DNA of 64,000 nt from Cliona cf. orientalis (taxonomy: Eukaryota; Porifera; Demospongiae; Clionaida; Clionaidae), in contig OZ005707.1 of NCBI GenBank assembly GCA_963930775.1, positions 1,612,001 through 1,676,000 of the forward strand, read 5' to 3'. Position numbers and translations under genes: made by a program. Positions 56,914 through 64,000 of this stretch are shown one piece after another. The first letter of the stretch is position 1, and each line of letters starts with the position of its first letter. Below the pieces are notes generated by a model that saw only the letters and a list, made by a program, of their open reading frames with translations, was not told the DNA's origin and did not search any database.

Positions 56914-59900
56914 TTGCTTGTATATAAATACCCGGTTAGAAGTTGCCTACAAGTACAGATGAGAGAGAGAGATGCTGAGTTCATCGTATTGAGAGACTTC
57001 GATGGGGTGTTTTTGGAAATCGAGCCCCCTACGAAAGAGTCACTAGAGAGTGACGATGGATCTCATTTGGGTGGAGAAGAGCCTGGATCGGGAGATGAAA
57101 CTGCCGCCGAACTTGAATCCCTTCGTACTGCCCTGGACGAGGCTAAGAGCCAAAATGAAGCACTGACTAATGAGGCGAGTTTGCTGCAGGATGAGTTGAG
57201 GAAAGAGAAAGAGAGGGTAAGGGAGATATGGAAGATGAATTGTGCCCAGTTAGCAGCATTTGATGAAGCTCTGTCTTCCAAAGAGGCAGAGATCAGTGCG
57301 CTGAAGGATAGAATTACACGGCTAGAGGGTGTGGTTGACACAGGCACAACCCCCCCCCCCCCCCCCCCCCCAGTTATTTCATCCCCACCTGCTGCTACAG
57401 TTGGTGCTGGTGACTTGGCCCGGACCCTCGAAGCTCCCAGGAGGAGAGGCAAAGCTCCACCCATCAGCGAGTTCAATGGAGAAAATCCCGAGTATATCCT
57501 TGATGACTGGCTGCCGTCGCTGGAACGAGCAAGCCAGTGGAATGCTTGGACGGCAGAGAAGAAGCTGATACAGTTTGCCAGCCACCTACGTGGACGAGCG
57601 TTACAAGAATGGAATCTTCTGCCAGATGAAGAGAAAGCAACCTTTGAAGCAGCTGTTAAAAGTCTGCGTGGCAGGATTGATGCTGGTTGCAAGGCAGTCG
57701 CTGCTCAGGACTTCAGACACTTGCGGCAAGGTGATTCTGAGTCTGTATCTGACCTCATAAGGCGCTTGAAACGTACCTTCAGGATCGCATACGGCCGAGA
57801 CAGTATGTCTACAGAGACGAGGGATGCCCTTCTTTATGGCCAGCTCCAAGAGGCCTTGCGGTATGAACTCATGAGGGCTCCAGCGGTCTCAGGATCTGTC
57901 AAGTACCAGGAGCTCTGTGTAGCTGCAAAGAATGAGGAGAAGCGGCTGGCTGAGTTACGCAAGAGACAGCAGTACTCTAAGCCGGGTCACCAAGCTGAGA
58001 AGGTGAAACCCTCTGGTGATACGCAGAGGAATGTGCGTTCATCTACCCCGGGTATGAGAGCCACAGCAACCACATCAACTGATAAGCCCACCGAAGCTCG
58101 GAAGTGCCACTACTGTAAGAAGACGGGTCATGTGATACGTGATTGTCGGAAGAAGAAAAGTGATGACGCCCACAGGAATCAACAGCCTATGGCGAAGCAG
58201 GTGACAACAGGAGACCCTAGTCGACCGCAGGGGTCCCCTAACCCGTATGATTTGCTCTTCTCTTCTGATTCAGAGGATGAGGAGGTAGTGAAGCAGATTG
58301 TGGTGACAGACAAGGGTAGCAAGGCCCAGCATGCCCGCGTCAGTATTCAGGGAGTCCCCGCTAATGGAATCATTGACACAGGGGCTGACATCACCATCAT
58401 GGGTGGTGAGCTATTTGCCCGGGTAGCTGCAGCGGCACATCTGCGTAAGAAGGACTTTCGTAAGTCCGACAAGACACCTCGCACGTACGTCCGAGAGCCA
58501 TTTCGATTGGACGGCTGCATTGATCTGGATATCTCATTCAATGAGAAAACCATGAAGACCACTGTGTATGTAAAGATGGATGCCCAGGACCAGCTCTTAC
58601 TCTCAGAAGGAGTGTGCCAACAACTTGGTATCGTCACATACCACCCCTCCATTGAACCTCCAAAAGTACCTGCCCAGGATTCAGGTGGCAATGCACTGGT
58701 TCCCACGGTTCGAGTACACTTAGTGCAGTCACTTCGGCTACTTCCAAATCAAGGAGCTGTTATCCCAGTACGCTGTGAAGGCAATGTAGAGTCGTCCCAG
58801 CAACCCCTACTTGTTGAAGCCGAGCAAGGGCTCAGTTGCGTAGCCATTGAGAGTGCTGTGATCATGCCCCCAAGAGATGGCATCACCCAGATGGTGGTGA
58901 GAAACGACTCGGGTGTTACCCAGAAGTTGGACGAGGGCATGGTGCGTGGGGAGACTGATATTGTACAATTTGAGATAGATACAGGGGATGCACCTCCTCA
59001 AAAGCAACCTCCTAGGAGGATGCCCTTTGTTGTTAGGCAAGAGGTAGCTAGGCAGCTTAAGCAAATGCAGAAATCTGGGGTTGTTCAGCCTTCTTGTTCC
59101 CCCTGGTCTAGCCCAGTTGTGATGGTGAGAAGGCGGGATGGGTCCAATAGATTTTGTGTGGACTATAGGGGACTTAATGCTGTTACTAAAGCTGACACGT
59201 TCCCCTTGCCTCGCATTGATGACCTGCTTGACCAGTTGAGCAAGGCACGTTATTTCTCCACACTAGACCTTGCTTCAGGGTTCTGGCAAATTCAGGTTGA
59301 GCCTAAGTCACGGGAGAAAACTGCCTTTGCAACCCCCCATGGGCTATTTGAGTTTAGGGTCATGCCCTTTGGCTTGACTAATGCTCCAGCCATATTTCAG
59401 AGACTGATTCAGAAAGTGTTAGAGGGCTTAAACCCTGAGGATGGGAACGGATTCGTCACGGCATACATAGACGACATCCTTGTGTACTCACGTACATTGG
59501 AAGAGCATCTGGACCACTTATAGAAGGTCATGGCACGCTTGCGTTCGGCCAACCTCAAGCTTAAGCCTTCCAAATGCGAGTTTGTGCGGCCTGAGGTCGA
59601 GTATCTCGGCCATATTATCACTGCAAGCGAACTTAAAACTAGCGCCCGTCTGACTAACGCAGTGCTAGGATTTCCGCGGCCTAGTAATGTGCACGAAGTT
59701 CGAAGATTTCTTGGCATGTCGTCTTATTACAGACGATTTATTCAGAAGTTTGCCAGAATTGCTCAACCTCTCCATGATCTCACGTGTAAGGGTCCACACA
59801 GTGTGAAAAAGCATTTACGTCGTTGAAAGAGCGACTAGCGACCCCTCTGGTGCTTGCTTATCCAGCGTTCGATGTTGATTTCACTCTGGAAACAGACGCT

Positions 59901-60077
59901 TTGATACAGGGTTTAGGAGCGGTCTTGTCACAGCCACAGGCTGATGGCAAGCTCCACCCTGTCGCCTACGCCAGCCGAGCACTTAACAAGGCTGAGAAAA
60001 ACTATAGCATCACAGAATTAGAAACCTTGGCCGTTGTGTGGGCTGTCTCTCACTTTCATTCCTACTTGTATGGCAGT
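56914..60077 (+). pseudogene. Ty3/gypsy-type retroelement gag-pol, truncated and broken
   Basis: An 869-codon frame (56914-59523; first likely Met 56959) has, in order, a coiled-coil Gag N-terminus with a polyproline run from ~20 C bases, a Gag-like core, a CCHC knuckle ([14 protein letters not shown]), an aspartic protease ([10 protein letters not shown]) and reverse transcriptase (YIDDILVYS). The copy is inactive. A stop at 59521-59523 interrupts the reverse transcriptase region, a frame change occurs near 59800-59826, and the text breaks off inside RNase H (VAYASRALNKAEKNYSI, then SYLYG) at about 60077. There sequence identical to an intron of the CARD-AlbA gene begins. No integrase and no long terminal repeats were seen. 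Confidence 0.88.
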
Positions 60078-60100
60078 ATTTGTAATTTTGTTACCCACAG

Positions 60101-61700
60101 AACCGTTATCCTACTCATCCACTGGCAACAGCAGCAAGTCGTGGATGACTCCATACCAAGAAACTGAGCAATGGGCGGATCATAGTTTCTCCTATGATAT
60201 GGATGTTGAAAAAGACAGCTCTTCACGCCAACGGCAGGCTACCTCTTCCGGCGATGGGAAGACTAATGCAGTGAAGTCTGTAAAAGAGATGGTTGGCACT
60301 GGTCTATCACTGTGTGAGTTGTCATAATATTATATCACGATAGAGTGCTACTCAGTGGTGGAATTTATATACATTTACCGTATAGCAGGAAATTTTTGAG
60401 GGAGAAAACACTCACTGATCTATCGGTAGGAAGGGAGCATTTTGTGGAGAAAATTTTCACTGAATTGCATAATGGGTGTGGCATACCTAAAATTTCGTGA
60501 GAAAACTTTCGCGGGTAGCTGTAAAATTACGAAGTTCGTGAAGGTTTTCTCCCTCAAAAGTTTCCCGCTATACAGTATCTATTTTGTCTTACTGCAGCAA
60601 AGATTGAAGAGTTGGTTGCCCGAGGTAACATCGACAGTCTCAGTATGAACTATGACAATGTGATTGACCTCGAGTGCACTGTGGAAGCAAACAGCAGTGA
60701 CTTCATGGACAGAGCCTGTCGGTTTGTATGTGCTGTCTTGAACACACGAGATGCAAAGAGAGTGGGAGTGTTTCTCGGTGGAGTGAAGGAGACCGACTCA
60801 GAGAGACAGCCTTACTGTGTGGAGGGAGTGGCCTTCAATGAGGCAGTCATGAAAAGTATCGAGCAACAGTTCACTCGAAGGCTTGCTACAGTTTTACACT
60901 CTCGAGTCGGTGACCTGGAGAAGGAATTGACTCCTGAGGAATTAAGTCAAGCCACGCTAAAGTTTATTGATTCAGTACAAGCGTCAGAACACTGTAAATG
61001 TCATGTAGCTCTTCTTGTGGTTGAGCCTATCTTCGAGGTTTGCAAGAATCGCATGTATGTGTGTCAGTTTAGGGACTCTGGTGGTAGAGCTCAGACTGAG
61101 TCAGGGTTTCATTTAGGATTTTTGTCAAGGGGGGGCAAACGCGACAATTCCAGAGTTAAGGGAGGGCAAAGACTATAGTATAATATTTTTCCATCCGTGA
61201 AGAATGACTTTGTGCTTATTAACTTCGTTATATTATTAGGGGGTCTGGGGGTATGCTCCCCCAGGAAAATTTTTTAATGTTTCGACCTCTGAGACTGTTT
61301 CTGGTGGCTTCTGAGCACTCGGATGGGAAAGTCTGTCAGTAATATCCACAGGTTCCCCTCTATTTCAAGTTAAATGTTGCAAGGATGTGGGATGTGTCTC
61401 CTACCACGCGTAGCGCGAAGCTTCAGCTAATTTATGGCTTAAAAATGAGCAAAACTGCCACTTCGGACACTTTCACCGTTTAAATCTTTTACTTGTGCAT
61501 GTATTACATGTATGGATGGTGGCTACTCTCAAGGGGGGGCAGCCAGCTTCCAAGGGGGGGCGAGTGACCCCTCCCGCCCCCCCTAAATGAAACCCTGTGA
61601 GTGCTATAAACGCTTGGAGGGAGAGACTGTGCACATTCGACAGCAAAAGAAGATAGCTGCATTAAAGAACTTTCTCAATCAAAATTACCCACAACCCTAG
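60101..61700 (+). pseudogene. CARD-AlbA copy 2: exons 4-5 only, no CARD, disrupted by a MITE
   Basis: Exon 4 copy (60101-60313) and exon 5 copy (60598-61101, then 61603-61700) match 27557-28735. Exons 1-3, with the CARD, are replaced by the truncated retroelement. A 496-bp MITE splits the AlbA_2-like exon and brings a stop in frame at about 61178. The coding text on each side of the MITE is otherwise intact. Confidence 0.85.
61102..61597. mobile_element. MITE of the CAGGGTTTCA family, 5-bp target duplication TGAGT
   Basis: Ends CAGGGTTTCATTTAGG and CCTAAATGAAACCCTG, flanked by TGAGT at 61097-61101 and 61598-61602. The empty site is preserved in the other duplication copy at about 28634, which proves the borders. 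Confidence 0.93.
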
Positions 61701-62441
61701 CTCTTTGTTTATTGGGGTGAGCCTGAGTGAGCCCCACGCTAATCAGTACTAGAAAATCACTGTACTTATGTATGTATGATGTATGTACATGTATGTATGT
61801 ATGTATGTATGTATATTATTATATGTATAATATTATGTACATGTATGTATGTATCGTAGCGATACGTCGTCCATGTGTTTGCTAGCTTATAGCGCATGCG
61901 CAATCATTGAGGTAAAGATCGTCAACGTTGGCCGTGCTAACTCTAAATATCTAAGTTCCCTGCATACTGGGAATGTGGCACACAACTGTTTAATATTGAA
62001 CTATACATTTTTCCTCATTTCTTGATCTTTATGACGACAATAGATTGTGCTTAGTTAATGACGATAGCTATAGTTTAGCTAAAAATGTTATGACATTGTA
62101 CTTTGGATCGAAGATAACAGAGGGGTAACCCTTTACTATGCTGTGAACAAAGGCTTGCCCCCTCGATGGTTTACATCATGCACCCTAGTAATAGAATTAT
62201 GTTGTGTGTAAACATTAATATTAACATAGGATTCCTTTTACAAGCAAACTTGGATAATAATTGTCTCAGGATCAGGGATGACACACGTACAAGAGACTAG
62301 TATAAGTAGCTAATGATATCTAGTAGCAAACATATTATAACTGTTTCAAAAGTTACACTACAAAGAGTCTCAATAAAGGGAGTACGGATATCTATGTGTT
62401 ATAGTTTACAATGGGATATTAATAACTGTCTTATTATATTA
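61701..62441. other. Spacer between convergent duplicated genes
   Basis: Duplicate of about 28736-29480, with a TATG microsatellite at 61768-61855 and AT-rich DNA; no gene seen. Confidence 0.6.
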
Positions 62442-63915
62442 TTAGTTACCATACACTTCCTGCACTGAGTTGTCAGACATGGCGGATAAGTCTTCTTTCT
62501 CTGCCTCACCATGGCGTAGTTGTAGCTTAATCTCTGCAGAGGGAATGTTGCCATACTGTGGCTGAGGTTGACCCACAGCATCCCTTTCTTCTCTGCCACT
62601 TTCGAACGTCAGGTATTCCCCTGGGATCTCAGAATACAACTCACTGTCCAAGTCTTTCTTGAAAGTCGAATGGCCATGGGCTTCATACTGAGGAGGTGGA
62701 ATTCCAGGACCAGGCATGAATGCTGTTCCGGCTGGATTCATGACAGTGTAAGTATCAGAAGGAGTACGAGTAAGGGTGTACGGATTCTGTGTGACCATGA
62801 CATTTCGTGGGTTCGTGTTGTAAGGATCTTTCCAAGGGGGAAGGTCTGGAGTATCGTGGAATTTCGTGAGGGGAACCATGGAATTTGTAGTGCCAGGTCC
62901 TCCAGTGAAGGCCCCTGCTGATGTGCCAAATGGTGTAGCAGTGTATGTTCCTGTTCCCATACCCAAGCTATTACTGAAAAGGACATTATTTGCCTCTTGC
63001 TGCCTGTAATATTAGCAGTAATATGCGGTTACACTTAGAATGTGCTTAGGTAAATAATAGTAGTGGCTAGCTATAATAATATACTCTTCCATGCCTCCTT
63101 AAGGGTGATAGCTAGCTATAATATTATTATATGACATTGTACGTTCTTAATAGACTGAGAAAATTAATCTTTGTATAAATTATTATCTTTGTCTGACTAC
63201 CTTCGCTTAGCTTTTTTAGACCTCTTCCAGCACATACACACCAGGATGATCACAATAAAGATCACAACAATCAGCACGCCTCCTCCCACTCCAGCTCCTA
63301 CGAATATGAATCCTGACTGATGTGACTGTTCAGATTCACCAGACGCTGCTGCAGTACCATCAGCTGGGACAGCTGTCAATGAGGGAGAATAAAATATCAT
63401 GCAACATTTTAACTGAAAACTAGCTCACTTGTTAGTGGTTGATCAGTTGATGTTGGTACAGGATTTCCAATAGCTGCATTGTCATAATAATACAATATTA
63501 TGTGTACATCATTAAATTTTATTCAGACTATACTGATACAATTTAGCTAGGTATAATAGCTAATTATACTCACAGTGGACAACTAGATCCCAAAGCGCTT
63601 GTTTGCTGACAATGTATGGAGGAGGGCGGAATCGAAGAGTGGCATTGCATCTGTACTCCATGGAGTGTGAGGTGTCCAGAGAGGCAAATGTGAGAGATTT
63701 CATCACTGTACCATCCCCAGACTCCACTAAGAGTCCCAGTCTGATTCCACCATCTGTCACAATCCGATTCCCCATATCATCATACCAATCGACCGTAGGA
63801 GTACTTTGGAGGTGGGGGGACTTCCTAACAACACAGCTGAGGGTAAAGTTCTTGCCCTCCAGTGGAGTAGTGGGTGGAGTTGTTACTAACACATATAGAG
63901 CATTTTCAGGATCAA
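62442..63915 (-). CDS. Ig-domain single-pass membrane protein, copy 2, 5' part beyond window
   Basis: Minus-strand exons: 63915-63574 (Ig domain), 63473-63429 (short Thr/Ser linker), 63372-63201 (transmembrane), 62973-62442 (cytoplasmic), then stop TAA. All junctions are GT-AG in phase. The Ig domain shows the paired core: NFTLSCVV with the first Cys, VDWYDD with the conserved Trp, and SMEYRCNA with the second Cys. The single helix is about VGGGVLIVVIFIVIILVCMCW, followed by a basic stop-transfer KRSKKAKR. The cytoplasmic tail (~177 residues) is Pro/Thr-rich with tyrosines in YSEI, EYLTF and EVYGN contexts, so it could signal through SH2-type adaptors. Signal peptide and further Ig domains would lie past the right edge. 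This copy lacks the breaks found in copy 1. Confidence 0.75.
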
Positions 63916-64000
63916 CTGAAACATCAAACATGCTGATACGTAATTATTAGTCTGTAATAAAGTGTTAATAATAATTATCTACGTACCTTCTACTTGAATG

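Larger units (their letters stand above)
60078..63960. repeat. Segmental duplication of 27533-30968
   Basis: From the shared ATTTGTAATTTTG onward the two regions run parallel with very few differences, covering CARD-AlbA exons 4-5, the intron MITE, the TATG microsatellite and the Ig membrane gene. This copy additionally has a 496-bp MITE and keeps the Ig exon start. Similarity stops near 30968 in the other copy, while here the gene continues out of the window. Confidence 0.93.

Noticed and set aside
57063..57692. 209-codon minus-strand ORF over the gag region
   Set aside because: It is a shadow of the retroelement Gag frame with no recognisable domain.

Overview
The window reads as nuclear DNA of a simple marine animal, most likely a demosponge. 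This is an inference: the genes are animal-type (APC, CARD-caspase, plasma-membrane Ca2+ pump), introns are short GT-AG introns, spacers are AT-rich and crowded with small inverted-repeat elements, and kelch and CARD families look like those that are expanded in sponges. No species can be named from sequence alone.

Layout. 1-2373 (+) is the 3' end of APC. 3408-8572 (-) is a complete 10-exon pyruvate kinase. 8905-16994 (-) is a complete 6-exon dihydrofolate reductase whose 6.7-kb first intron is filled by a giant inverted minisatellite. Head-to-head with it, 70 bp away, is a 5-exon CARD-caspase (17064-19175, +). A tRNA-Leu(AAG) lies at 19309-19390. 19566-25668 (-) is a 9-exon PMCA-type P-type ATPase whose reading frame is intact but whose catalytic residues are substituted. 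Head-to-head with that is a second CARD gene (25946-28735, +) ending in a Schlafen/AlbA_2-like domain. 29481-30950 (-) is a broken immunoglobulin-domain membrane protein. 32131-37185 (-) is an acetylornithine-deacetylase-like M20 peptidase, with a rearranged second copy at 44260-45730. 39267-41335 is three tandem copies of a ~690-bp repeat just upstream of an intronless SF2 helicase (41470-42882, +). 46915-53126 is a full-length Mutator-like (MULE) transposon inserted in a kelch-repeat pseudogene. 55080-55850 (+) is an intronless two-pass membrane protein. 56914-60077 is a truncated Ty3/gypsy retroelement fused to a segmental duplication (60078-63960) of 27533-30968.

The most unusual item is the MULE. 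It has ~135-bp terminal inverted repeats and a 9-bp target duplication. Besides the DDE transposase with a Tudor-like tail, its minus strand encodes a spliced protein with ubiquitin-like, B-box-type zinc and RecQ helicase domains. The next most unusual items are the apparently catalytically dead Ca2+ pump in an otherwise intact gene, the CARD-AlbA fusion that shares its 327-nt CARD exon design with the neighbouring caspase, and the 6.3-kb inverted minisatellite inside DHFR.

Exon limits were worked out by hand from GT/AG sites, phase and protein similarity remembered from families. No database search was possible.
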